Part shown: one piece after another, positions 11,316 to 23,600 of the stretch
Position numbering within the stretch: position 1 is the first letter of the stretch
Layout of the letters: the number at the start of each line of letters is the position of its first letter
Assembly: GCA_017163975.1 (NCBI GenBank)
Contig: JAFFSR010000229.1
Coordinates: 10,062,001 to 10,126,000 of the forward strand
DNA length: 64,000 nt
Direction: 5' to 3'
Source of the DNA: Anastatus disparis
Lineage: Eukaryota; Arthropoda; Insecta; Hymenoptera; Eupelmidae
Translations under genes and position numbers: made by a program
The notes under the pieces: generated by a model
What the model saw: the letters and a program-made list of their open reading frames with translations, nothing else
Told to the model about the DNA's origin: nothing
The model's database searches: none

Positions 11316-11521
11316 CACGGTTAAAAATATTAACAGACTATTGAAATATTAATCTATTGAAATATTTTTACAGACAAAAATGTCTGTTACTTTAACAGAC
11401 AAAATATCCGTGAAGGATATATAATATACATGTTAAATCGACATACTTGTGTCTATTGATTTAGCAGATATTCTGTAACAGACAAAAAAGTTAACAGACT
11501 ACATAAATGTTTTTAACCGTG
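11316..11521. mobile_element. MITE with CACGGTTAAAAA ends
   Basis: CACGGTTAAAAA at the left answers TTTTTAACCGTG at the right. The inside is a set of short words TTAACAGAC and GTCTGTTA repeated at least five times in both directions. Length is 206 bp. No target duplication is obvious. Confidence 0.6.
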
Positions 11522-12330
11522 GATGAACAACACATTTCTGAATCGCAATAATACATTAAATAAAATATGTAAAAAACATCTTTCCTTTGTTTTAAGCATG
11601 ATGACTGGCGTCAAAATTTTTAGATTACATATATTCCATTTTTTAATTCATAGTGTACATTATTATTTATGTGATAACATTTGTAACTTAACAAATATTA
11701 TTGAAAATACACAATTTTGAAAACTTTAAAGTATTATCGTTATAATTTTTATTGTTGACGCCGACTTTTTGTGTACTTTGCAATTGTTTTGTTTCGTGGC
11801 TGTTCATGAATTACAACATTCGTGGAACTTAGGCAATTAATTTACAATCCTACATGACATGAAACCAAAAATCATAAACTTAAATAAGTACATATTTCTT
11901 TAAATAAAACAATTTGATGACTAAAATCACGCAATAGTATATATTGCGTCAAAACCCATAAAATAGCGCAAAACGTGCAAATCATTATTTTTCTTACTAA
12001 AATAAAAAAATTTAACCTTGAAAAATAATATTGGTTAAATATTTATCATTAATATTTAGTACATTAGTGTGCAGACTTGTGTAAAGTAAAGCTAACTTAA
12101 AATAGTAAGATTAGTGTTTCGTAAAAATAATTATTGACGAAAATCATTCTATTTAATGGATTAAATTTATTGCTAAAATTAAAATTATATTTGTGTACTG
12201 TGTTAAAATTAGTTAATATTCAAGTACAGAAAATTGAAGTTTTTAAATTTTTACTATTAGAATAAATCATTGCGGATACGAATCGATTTTGAGTTATAAG
12301 TTGGTTTCTATTTATTAAAATAAAAATTAT

Positions 12331-12543
12331 TTAAGGCGACTTCGGATTTTAGGTTAGGTTTTATTTTTGAGTTTACAAATTACGCTTTCAATATGTAAAA
12401 TTTTTCAGATTTTTTAATTTTCCACCATTCTACGGATTATAATAAATGGTGGAAAATTAAAAAATTCAAAAAATTTTAGAAACTAAAAGAGTAATTTGTA
12501 AACTACAAAATGAAATCGAACCGAACTTCCGTAGTCGCCTTAA
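12331..12543. mobile_element. TTAA-flanked fold-back MITE with GGCGACT ends
   Basis: TTAAGGCGACTTCGG at the left answers CCGTAGTCGCCTTAA at the right. Inner arms pair through AGTTTACAAATTAC and GTAATTTGTAAACT, and through CCACCATT/AATGGTGG near the centre. Ends of TTAA fit piggyBac-type target choice. Length is 213 bp. Confidence 0.75.
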
Positions 12544-13216
12544 ACGTTATTTATAGTTTTAAGTTATTCTTGGTGGAAATGCTGAATAGAAAAAATTATG
12601 CCGAGATCTCAATTTATAAGTAAAATATAAAAAACTGATAAGCTGCTTTTTCTACCATAAAAATATCTCAAAATTTTATATTCATGGGAAAAATCTGCCA
12701 TCACGATGAGACTATTTTGATTGTTTCAAATAAGTCACGTGATGAATAAGAAATAAAGAAACTGGAAATCCGGAAAAATAAATTTATTATAAAATAAAAT
12801 TTAAATCATGGTTATTAATAAAAATGATTTTAGGATATAAGTTTGAAACTTATACTGCTTTAATTAAAATATTAATTTCATTCTAATAAATGATTGGATT
12901 CTGCAATTTACAAAACATTTGTGATATTATTAATAAAATTTATAAAAATGTTTAGATATTCAATTTTATCTTATAATCTATAAAATATTGTTATCAAAAG
13001 TAACAAAAATTTTTAAGTTGTTTTTCATATTATTAATTTAAACTTTCAAATAAAATATATAAACTAAAAAATAAACATAATAGAGCGTGCTTAGAATCGC
13101 CAATTCTATAATAAAAGATTAATATTTTAAAATTAAGTTAATTTTTATGAAAATTAAGCGGTTGAATCTTTGTATTATGAATTTTGAAAGATTTTTCTAA
13201 TACCTAGGCAGCGATT

Positions 13217-13363
13217 TATTTTCTTATTAAAATAATATAAATTTATTAACTGATAAATATAATGACCCTCTTCCTCTAACCTTATCACATTTTTCAGATA
13301 ACAGGCTAGAAACATAGAAAAAATAATATCTCATCAACTAAGACTACGTAGCAGTGAATTATA
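13217..13363 (+). promoter_or_regulatory. Promoter-proximal block of gene B, shared with gene C
   Basis: This stretch aligns with 20485-20683 upstream of gene C. Shared words are TTAAAATAATAT, TAATGACC followed by TCTTCCT, and the block GTGAATTATAATGAGGT that carries the ATG and the first donor site. The duplication therefore included the upstream region. The C copy has about 50 extra bases before the start. No transcription start or TATA box can be fixed. Confidence 0.5.
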
Positions 13364-16300
13364 ATGAGGTCTGCTATATGAACTACTATTTTTACGAAAT
13401 ATTTTTCATGAATGTTCTGAAAAACATTCGTTTCAATATATAATTGTTTGAAGTAACTTTTCATTCTATCATTAAAAAAAGTAAAAAATTAAAGAATGTT
13501 CTTCCTAATTTAAATTTTTAAAAAATATGTGTTAAATATCAATCTAAATTATGTATTTAATTTAAAGTGTTTGAAATAAATCATTTTATTCTTCAGGTGG
13601 TCTGTTGGGTCAAGAATACCCATTGCTATAAATTTGTTTATTTTCGAAATCTTTGCCATAAATTTAGTAGCTTCTTTGCCAGCGATCAACAATGGTAAGA
13701 AAAATTAATTCTACTTTTTATAGTTTAAATAACATTGATTTCAAGAATAATGATCAGTTCTTTGTCTCAAAAAACGACCCGAAAAGGAAAATATTCTTTT
13801 GTCTAAAATTAAAAAGTTGCAATTTACCACTATATTGTCCACCAAAGTAAACAAAAATAAATTAAAAAAAAATTTTTTTATTTGAAATTAATAATAAAAC
13901 ATGCTTTGAAGAAATGAAATTTAGAAGCAAAAATAATCTACTTGATTTTATTTTTTGGCCATAAAGTCTCTATTAAGGTGATGTAATAAGGTATATGATT
14001 TGTACGTGGTTAGCATCATTGCAGTTTTCGAAATTTTTTATGTTTATACAAATTTTTTTCTTTAATATCTCTTCATCAGGCTTTTTATCAGTTAAAATGA
14101 AAGAGTCTAAAATAAATATATTTCAAAAAACTTTTGATAAAGAAAAATTTGGGAAATTGTAATGTCGATAATTTATATTCTCTTAATATGAGAAAAAAAT
14201 TTACTTCAAATCCACTTTATTCAAAAGATACTTTTCTAGTACCTATCAGAAATATTTAGACAAAGATTTTTTTTGTCTCAACAATATTTGCGTGTTTAGA
14301 TATTGTTATTAGATTTTATTTTTTTCACTGTACATTAAAATGCATTAAATTCTAATGAATACAAATTTTAAACATTTATAATTCTTCTAAACTTACAAAG
14401 AGAGCTCTCGATCTCTGGGAAACGGAATTAACTGAAAATGCAGTACATGATTTTTTGATGAAAAAAAATAGACCCGTGTTTTTTCTTTTTGTTTAATAAA
14501 CTCCAGAGACAAAGATAAAGACATTTTTTTTTAAATATAGTGAAAAGAAGCGCTTTTAAGAATTGAAATAGGCAAAAAACTAAAACTTTTACAGAATAAT
14601 GTATGAAAAATAAAAGAAAGTACAAATTAAACACTTTAATTTAATTAAAAAGCTTTTGTGGTTCAGAAATTATGCTTAATTAAATATTACTACATATTTG
14701 TTAATATCTTCAACATATAATACATGATGAATTTTTCATACTATTTTATTAGCATATTTTGATAAGCTATAACTTTTGAAGTAGATAAGATTTTTTGTAT
14801 GCAATGAAGCGTAAATAAAAATATTTAACTTATACTTTCTTTCAACTTTTATACATTTTTTGTAAGAGTGTAGTTTTTTTGTTATTGAAGTCCTTATAAG
14901 CGAGCTCTCAGTGGCTCAGTCGGTAGAGCGATAGATTCGTAATCTCGAGGTCCCGAGTTCGAATCCCCGTCTCGGCAGCCGATAGATACAAGCACCACTG
15001 TATATTACACGTGCTTTGTTCACAAACACACTGATGACCTCCGTCGCTAATTAGCATCGCAATGATAGCATAAATACAGAGACGTTAAATTAAAAAAAAA
15101 AGTTCTTATAAGCTCTTCTTTTCACTGTATTTTCAAATATCTATATCTTTGTCCCTAGGGCCTATTAGGCGAAAAGAAAAAACACGAATTCATTTTTTTT
15201 CATTAAAGAATCATACCCTGCAGGTTTAGTCAAATCCGGTTCCCGAAGGAAGGGATCTCTTTTTGTCAGTTACTAAACCTTAATGTAATGAGTATTTTTA
15301 AATTATAAAAAAATTACACTTGAAGTAGGAATGAAGCATTGTAACATAACGCTCTGCATATTCTAGAATCAACAAACTCTACTAAATAATTTTAGAAACT
15401 TTACAATTTAAAACATTTTAAAACTTAAGTTATGTCTAGATATTAATTATGCATAAATATAATTTAAGCTACTCACAACACTATCGAATTACGGAAATCA
15501 GATGTTTGCACTACACCAGTATGTGAAAAAGCTGGTAAGTGAGAATTAAATTAAAAGCACATAATTCATGATGCAAATATATTTTTTTTAAATATATTTA
15601 AACTGGATAATTTCTATGCGTAGCATCTGTGTTTTTGGCTAACATAGACCAGAGTGTAAATCCATGTGATAATTTTTATCGATTTGCTTGTGGCAATTTT
15701 CTCAATAACACTATTATTCCTGATGACAAAACTGAAGCAGATGTTACATTTTCTCAAGAATCTGATAAACTCAATAAACAGTTAAAAGAGAGCATTGAAG
15801 ATGGAATCAAAGAAAGCGATCCTCAATGTTTTAAAAAAATGAAAATGTTTTACGATACTTGCATGAATGAAGGTAATAATTTAATTTTAGTAATTATTAA
15901 ATTAATTTTTCAATTATATTAATTTATTTATTTAAATTATTTTAGAACAAATCAAGAAAAATGCTGATAAGGAGTTTTTGGATTTTATAAATAAATTTGG
16001 TGGTTGGCCGGTTTTATTAGGAGAATCCTGGAATGAATCGAACTTTGATTGGTTAGAAATATCATACAAATTCCATGAAGCTGGTTTACCAATTGATTAC
16101 TTTTTTGATTTTGGAATTTCACCAGATTTAAAAAATAATAGTATAAGACGTATTTATGTAAGTTATAATGCTTATAATTGAATATACCATTTTTTAAATA
16201 ATTCACTAAAAAAAAAGTTTAATTTGGCTTAAGTTTTTCTAAACTCTGGTGAGGCTGAATTTTAATTAACTTAGGCAATGACACTTCAAATATTTTTGAA

Positions 16301-18808
16301 AAAATTAGTTACATCAGTCTATGTAAAAATTAATGGGGATGTCGTATATACTTTTGCAATTTGGCAAAAGTAATGTTCATTTTACCAAAATTACAAATAG
16401 ACAACTTTTATCAATTTTTTTTGTGGTAATCATATGAAAAAATAAAAAATACCTATTATCTTTAATATACATATTTAAAAAAATGGCATAAAATTTACTA
16501 ATTTCATTATATATATATATATTGTTACGTATATATAATGTACGTAGCAATATAATGAAATTAGTAAATTTTACGCTTAAAATAATAAGTTAACGATAAA
16601 TGCAATCATTCATAATTTATGCAACACATTTTTGCAGCTTGATCAACCTTCATTAGGTCTTCCATTGGAGTTTTTACTAAAGGGGCTGAATGAAATTATT
16701 GTGGTAGCTTATCTCAAGTTCATGGTAGACGTCGCGGAAATATTTGGTGCTCATCGTGAACAAGCTGCAAAGGAACTCAGAGAATCGCTAAATTTTGAAA
16801 TTGAACTAGCAAAGGTATTTCTGTTATTCTCTTCACCTTTCAAATGTAGTATTAACATATTAAAAATAGACACGTTCAATAAGAAATATTAGATCATAAT
16901 TAAGCTTCAATGAGGCAATTTGATTTCAATCAAGTTAAAAAACAATTATGGAGCAACAGTGATCGCTGCATTCTAGAGTAAAAGAAAATAATGTTTTATA
17001 AAGTACCAAGAAGAGCACATTTCACTAGTATCTGATTCTTAATGAATTTTTAACAAGAAATACACGTATACGTGTTTCATATCTGCCCCGTAGAATAATG
17101 AAATAATAAAAATTATTTATTGATTTTAATTTTTAAATTAGTATTTTTTAATTTCTTCTCTTCTTCTTTAGATTTCTCAACCACAAAGTGAAAGACGAGA
17201 TACAAATAAAATGTACAATTCTATGACTATTACTAAATTACAAACTAATTACCCAGGCGTGCCATATCTTAATTATATAAACAAAATGATGTCACCACAT
17301 AAACATTTTAACTCCAGTGATATTGTAATAGTTCTAGATTCTGAATATTTCAAGAAATTTTATAATCTATTGTCTAAAACACCCAAACGCGTTCAATCAA
17401 ATTATGTTTTTTGGCATCAAATCCGTGGGACCGTAAGTCTGTTAAGTGAAAATGTAAGAGATGCCGAATGGAAATTTAACACAGTACTAGTGGGCGATAG
17501 TAAGAAAAGTCCAAGATGGAAAAAATGTTTAGCTCAAACTAACACGATGTTCAATTCTGCTATAAGTGCACTTTACGTTAGGAGATATTTCGATAAGGAA
17601 ACCAAGCAAAGTGCAATCGAAATGATGGACCATATTCGCAAAAGTTTTAAAAAAATACTCACAGAGGTAGATATACTATTTAGAATTTGATATGTTTCAA
17701 TTTGATTTGAAATATCAAAATATTAATCATTTTTTTATCATTATTTTTCAAGATAAGCTGGATGGATGAAAAAACCAAACAACAGGCCTTAGAAAAATTT
17801 GCTCATATTAAACCTTATCTGGCATACCCAGATGAATTACTTGATGATAACAAGTTAGACGAATTATATGCACCTTTGAAAATATATCCCGAGAGTCTTT
17901 TGAAGTCTTCTCTTAGTTACAATAACTATAGTTTAGCCTTAACTTTTGACCGTTTGAGTAAACCTATAAATAAAACAGATTGGAAAACTCATTCTAAGAC
18001 TACTATGATAAATGCATTTTATAAACATACTGAAAATAGCATACGTTAGTATTTTCATGTATAATTTATAATAAAGATAACAATAATCTTATCTAATAAT
18101 TATTCAATTTAATTTACAGAAATCCCAGCAGCTATTTTACAGGGATTATTTTTCAATAAAGACCATCCAAAATATATGAATTATGCTGGTATAGGTACAA
18201 TTTTGGGTCATGAAATGACTCACGGTTTCGATGATCAGGGAAGTCTGTTTGATAAAGACGGAAATTTAATCGATTGGTGGGATCCTGAAACCAAGAAGAG
18301 ATATCTGGAAAAAACTCAATGCATTGTTGATCAATACAGTAACTATACTGTTGAAGAAATTGGCATTAATGTAAGTATAAATTTCATGATAACTATGAAA
18401 GATTTTTAATTAATATAAATTAATAATTTTTAAGTCAAATAAATTAACTGATTTAATTTTCTACAGGTTAATGGTAAAAGTGGCCAAGGTGAAAACATTG
18501 CGGATAATGGTGGTCTGAAAGAAGCTTATTACGCGTATGAAGCTTTTGAAAATAAAAATGGTGTTGAACCACATTTGCCAGGGCTGGAATCTTATTCTTC
18601 CAGGCAAATGTTTTGGTTATCCAATGCTAATTTATGGTGCATGAAATATCGACCAGAAATTCTTAAATTTATTGTCCTTACCGACCCGCATACACCTAAT
18701 GAATTCCGAATTATTGGTACTATGTCAAATTTACCAGAATTCTCCAAAGATTTCAATTGCCCTCTTGGATCTCCAATGAATCCCGAGAAAAAATGTACAG
18801 TTTGGTAA
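13364..18808 (+). CDS. Gene B: secreted neprilysin-like M13 zinc metallopeptidase, complete
   Basis: Exons: 13364-13368, 13597-13694, 15469-15534, 15624-15872, 15946-16157, 16638-16814, 17172-17666, 17753-18044, 18120-18370 and 18467-18808, together 2187 nt or 728 residues. The start is ATG AG in a tiny exon, because exon 2 has no in-frame ATG; exon 2 encodes a leader ([19 protein letters not shown]) ending in ASLPA, read as a signal peptide. CTTPVCEKA and [14 protein letters not shown] begin the M13 domain. NAFY lies at about 521-524, HEMTH at 562-566, Glu624 and Asp628 in GENIADNGG, His690 and Arg696 in DPHTPNEFR, and Cys725...Trp728 at the end. A full set of catalytic residues predicts an active secreted peptidase. 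Introns are short except intron 2 (1.8 kb), which carries a fold-back with a SINE in its loop. Substrate is unknown; secreted M13 proteins occur in insect reproductive tissue and parasitoid venom, but tissue cannot be read from DNA. Confidence 0.92.
14392..15275. repeat. Imperfect inverted repeat (old fold-back) split by a SINE
   Basis: The left arm, about 14392-14549, aligns as reverse complement with about 15115-15275. Matching words include GTGTTTTTTCTTTT, GACAAAGATA and AGTGAAAAGAAG. The arms have several mismatches and small gaps. The loop contains the SINE at 14902-15101, which must be the younger insertion. Confidence 0.65.
14902..15101 (+). mobile_element. tRNA-derived SINE, copy 1
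   Basis: The head looks like a tRNA: A box TGGCTCAGTCGG and B box GAGTTCGAATCC, with TTCGTAA in the anticodon-loop position (anticodon CGT if read as a tRNA). The body holds CAAGCACCACTGTAT, TCGCTAATTAGCATCG and a tail GACGTTAAAT plus A-run. Four related copies lie in this window, which separates it from a real tRNA gene. Internal pol III promoter boxes are intact. Confidence 0.85.
16491..16575. repeat. Short inverted repeat in intron 5 of gene B
   Basis: AAATTTACTAATTTCATTAT at the left pairs with ATAATGAAATTAGTAAATTT at the right around an AT-rich loop with TACGTA. Length is about 85 bp. It may be a tiny MITE. Confidence 0.65.
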
Positions 18809-18916
18809 ACCTATAGCGATTTACAATATATGATTGTAAAAAGATGTAAATATTGAAAAATGAAATCTTTTCATTGTATTAATTCGTACAAATAATTTAT
18901 GTTTGCACATCTGTAT

Positions 18917-18922
18917 AATAAA
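18917..18922 (+). terminator. Polyadenylation signal, gene B
   Basis: AATAAA lies about 110 bases after the stop codon, in AT-rich DNA that follows the coding end directly. Confidence 0.55.
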
Positions 18923-20484
18923 AAACAATTAAGAATTTATTTAAGTGTAAAAATATAATCTTTTATCCAATTTATCCACCTAACTGTAGCAAAATCATAA
19001 AATTGTTATTATTTAAATACTCTATCATAAAAACGTTCCCAATATACTTGCATCAATTTTAATAATATGTAACTATCCAAATGTGTATAAACCACTTGGA
19101 TTTAGATTCATTATATGTTTGCTTAATTCTTCGGAATGAAATTTTGGAAAGTAGAAAAAATAGAATAATTTTTCCTATTATTATGGACAAAATTAATCAT
19201 AAAAAAGTAAATACCCTGTTGGTCGATGTTGTTTTTATGTCATTTTTATAAGTTTACGAGTTCGAATTCCGCTCTCAGCCGATTTTTCAAACACCACTGT
19301 ATCTTACATGTGCTCTGTTCACAAGCATACTGAGAAACCTGCGTCGCTAATTAGCATCGTAACAATAACATAAATACAGCGATGTTAAATGAAAAATAAC
19401 AGCATCTAAACTCTTACTTATATGAAATTTTACGATTGAGGGATTTTTTTTCTTTACAAGATCCATTAACATAAAAATAGAAGATGAAAAATTGTAATAT
19501 CTGCCTAATCATTTTTTTTATTTTTTATTTTCCTGTTTGCTATGTTTAGAACAAATGTATGTTCATGCTTGTTTAAAATTAAAAGTCTGAAATAATTATA
19601 AATAAAATCACAATTGACAGTCAACATCATAGCTCGGACATCATGTCCTCAATTCAAATAAATCTCCGTAATTAAATTAATTAATAATTCAGTATGATGT
19701 TGAACGTTTAATAAAAAATTGAATGATCAATTATACGAAACTTACAGGTGATGCATAAATTATAGATTAACAATACATGAAGTAAATATATCGTATACAA
19801 TGATGATATGATCTATATTACGATGATCTAAAATTGTTTTTAAATAATTCAATAAAATGTGATTATCTTCAAATATGAAAAATTATACTTTGTTTCGAGT
19901 TTGATAACTAATGTCAAAATTTTTAGGATTCATTTATTTAAAATTTTTAAACTCTTCAATAGAAATAATTGGGCTAACGCTATGTACAGTAAGGACGCGT
20001 GATTTTAAAATCACAAAAAAATACAGTCAAAGCACATATTATCGATGACGTAAATTATCAATTCTACGTTTATCTATACACTTTCTCAAACAATTTTAAA
20101 TTGGACCTAACTCTCTGTCTTTGTCTTATCCCATTTCTTAAAATTAAAATGAAAACGATAGATTCTATTAAAAAATAAATGGTTACCTTTTTTGTAAAGG
20201 AAGTGTTATAAAAAAATCTTATTTTCACGATGGAAAATTTTTTAAATATATTTATAGATATAGATATAGGATTCAAATACATTTTGATGTAGAAATTTTT
20301 TATAAAAAAGTCATATTGACGCTCATTTTGTAAGACAAATTTTACAAAAAGCAGAAAACATAATTTTTCTTTGTCATGAATATAAAATTTTATTATAGCT
20401 ATTAAATTTCAGTTATTTTCTAATTCTTTGTTGCTTATAATAGGGTGCTAATGATTAAAATAATTGTCTTAGAGCAATTATTCA
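18923..20484. other. Intergenic DNA between genes B and C
   Basis: AT-rich, with the truncated SINE at 19250-19396. A slightly less AT-rich patch lies near 19611-19695. No coding frame and no other feature is supported. Confidence 0.6.
19250..19396 (+). mobile_element. tRNA-derived SINE, copy 2, 5' truncated
   Basis: It starts at the B-box region (ACGAGTTCGAATTCC) and keeps the body words CACCACTGTAT and TCGCTAATTAGCATCG and the tail GATGTTAAAT. The A-box half is missing, the usual outcome of incomplete reverse transcription. It lies between genes B and C. Confidence 0.8.
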
Positions 20485-20683
20485 TTTTTTGTTAAAATAA
20501 TATTTACTTAATTTTTGTTAAAAATAATGACCATCTTCCTTTGATATTATCGCACTAATTTTCAAACCTCAATGCAGATTAAAATACAGAAATTTTACAA
20601 ATATATAGAAATTTCAAAAGAGGAATAACATTGTTCAACAATATTTTATAAGTGCAACTAAAATAGCGAAGTAGTGAATTATA
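20485..20683 (+). promoter_or_regulatory. Promoter-proximal block of gene C, shared with gene B
   Basis: This is the counterpart of the gene B upstream block. It contains AAATATATAG near 20600 and TTTTATAAGTGC near 20644, either of which might serve as a TATA-like element, but neither is confirmed. The last 17 bases running into the ATG are identical between B and C, beyond what the five coding bases require, so this short leader may be under constraint or the duplication may be recent. Confidence 0.45.
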
Positions 20684-23600
20684 ATGAGGTTCGTTTTATA
20701 AATGCGTCAAATAAAATTTTCACATAATATATTTTATTAACACGAGATCCGAAAAATATCGCTTCAATACACTTAATTTTTAATGAATGATTTTAACAAT
20801 TAAAAAATTAAAACAGTTAACTACTGAAGTGAATTAAAACAAATATTTAACAATCTGAATTTACGCTTAAGGATTTCTCATGTTGACATTAAAATTATTA
20901 TTACTAAAATAAATATTTAAATTAGAATTATAATATTCAGAATTCATCATTAATTATTTTTTTTATCAGATTGACCGGACCAGAAAAGTTCAATTCTGTT
21001 AGTTGGATAATTTTTGAAATCTTCATCGTAAACTTTGTAACTTGTTTGCCTTCAAATGATATTGGTAACAGAAAAAAAATGTTATGTCTTAATAATTAAG
21101 AAACCTATTCAGTTTATTTATTCATACGATATTTTTTTTATTTTAATGTTGTTTATAACATACCAGCAACTGATTCTGTTGTAATATGATTTTAGCTTCG
21201 CACAAAATCATCAGATCTATACAAAATGAGCCAAACGTTTGCACCACAGAAAAGTGTAAAAAAGCCGGTAAATAAAAGTTAAATTAAAACTTTGCCATAT
21301 ACAGTTAAAATTTTATAAAATACACACATACATATTAAAACATAGTAATTATTATACATAGCATCTACGTTTTTGGCAAACATGGACGAGAGTGTAAACC
21401 CATGTGATAATTTTTATCGATTTGCTTGTGGCAAATTTATTAACAACACTAAAATTCCTGATGATAAAACTTCAACAGATCATACATTTTCTCAAGAATT
21501 CAGTAAACTTATTCAACAGTTAAAATTTAGTATTGAGAACGGAATTGAAGAAAGTGATCCTGAATGTTTCAAACAAATGAAAGTGTTTTATGATACTTGC
21601 ATGAATGAAGGTAATAATTATATTCTGATAATTAGTTTTTTGACTCTATTTTTTTATTTTTAAAATTACTTTAGAACAAATTGACAAAAATGCCGATGAA
21701 GAATTTTTGGAATTGATTAATCAAGTTGGCGGCTGGCCAGTTTTACTCGGTGAATCATGGAACGAATCAAATTTTGATTGGTTGGAGATATCATACAGAT
21801 TGCAAGAATTTGGATTACCATTTAATTACTTTTTTAGTTTTGGGATTTCTTCAGATTGGAAAAATAATAGCATAAAACGAATTCACGTAAGATAATAATG
21901 CTTCTATAGAACGTTCGAAGGAATGATACGCTAATAATAAATAACGAGCTAAGTGTATAAATATATTTTTTTATCTATATATTTCCGACGTTTCGGGGTC
22001 AATTGAATTTTCCTGTTTAGGGTATAATAATAGATAAGTAATAAAAACTCACAAAAAAGTTAAAATCATGACGAAAGTAAAAAAAATTTTTTTAGAGTAA
22101 AAAACTCCAAAAATATGTTTAAAGTGAAGAGGATACAAAGTATCAATCATTAAAGCCATTCTTCTATCATAAAAAATATAAAACGATTATAAGGAGAATA
22201 CTTTTATTCAATCAACCATAAATGTAAATATTTATAATTATTTATATTATATTTTTTTGCAGTTCGATCAACCTTCTTTAGGTCTTTCATTGGAATTTCT
22301 ATTGAAAGGTATGAATGAAACTATTGTTCAAGCTTACTTCCAAGTTATGCTTGATGTTGCTGAAATACTGGGCGCAAATCGTGAGCAAGCTGAAAAAGAA
22401 CTCAGTGATTCACTTAATTTTGAAATTGACCTAGCCAAGGTATTTGTATTGTTTTTATACTATTAAGATAAACTACTGAATTATTTAAAATTAGATACAT
22501 TTAATTAAAAATGAAGAAATTTCATTTCGCCCTTAGAGGATGTTAAGTGAATGAAAATAAGAAAGGATTTTAAATTTCAATCCAAATTTAAATAAATTTA
22601 AAAAAAAAATTTTTTAGTTCATTCATAAAAAACGTAATTTTTAAATTTTGTCATATTTTCAATCAAGTTTTACGTTTAAAAATAATTAGTTTTATTTTTA
22701 TTTATATATTATTTTATTCGTTCACAATAAAACTATATCTACTTGTTTACATTTTTTAATTTATTATTATTAAGTTTATTAAAAAATCTTTAATATTCTC
22801 AGATAGAAATAAAGGAAATAAGAATTCAAATAATAAAACCTTCGATAAAATCATTCACATCTCAGCAACTTTATTTTACAAAACTAACTAAACAAATAAA
22901 ATAGATCCTATATCTAACTAATCAGGAATCATGTATTTTTCAATAAACTATTAAAACATGAAAGATAATATAATTATTCAAAAATGCGTAAGAAATCTTT
23001 AATTTACTTTTTTGTTTTAATTTTTCAATAGATTTCTCAACCACGAAGTGAAAGACGAGACACAAATAAGATGTACAATCTTATGACTATTGAGGAATTG
23101 GAAACTAAATACCCAGGCATACCTTATCTCGATTATGTAAATAAAATGCTATCACCATATATACATATTAACTCCAGCGAAATTGTGATAGTTCATTATC
23201 CTGAATATTTCAAAAAATTTGTTGATCTATTGTCTAAAACACCTAAACGCGTTCTATCTAACTATGTTTTTTGGCATCTAACTTATTCAATTTCAAATTT
23301 ATTAAGTGAACGTGTACGTAATGCTAAGGGTAAATTTGATTCTGCGGTAACAGGTATTAGTAAAAATAGTCCTAGATGGAAACTATGTTTAGGCTCAACT
23401 AAATCAAAATTCGGATTGGTCATAGATGCACTTTATATTAGAAGATATTTTGATAAGGAAAGTAAAAAAAGTGCAATTGAAATGACCGATAATATTCATG
23501 AAACCTTCAAGAACATGCTTACAGAGGTATACTTATCTTTATAATTTAATATTATTTGCTGATACTTTAAAATAGTTTTTGACACTTAAAATTGTACTTT

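Larger units (their letters stand above)
10503..13216. other. Intergenic DNA between genes A and B
   Basis: AT-rich DNA with no coding frame. It holds the two MITEs listed at 11316-11521 and 12331-12543. Near 11935-11960 there is a small palindrome, ACGCAATAGTATATATTGCGT in outline. Nothing else is recognisable. Confidence 0.6.
13695..15468 (+). other. Intron 2 of gene B with fold-back and SINE
   Basis: 1.8 kb, against 131 bases for the same intron of gene C. The extra length is mostly the imperfect inverted repeat at 14392-15275 with a SINE in its loop. The rest is AT-rich DNA without recognisable content. Confidence 0.7.

Noticed and set aside
14902..14975. tRNA-Thr(CGT) gene
   Set aside because: The anticodon stem and acceptor stem pair poorly, and the same head with the same non-tRNA body and tail occurs four more times. 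It is a SINE.
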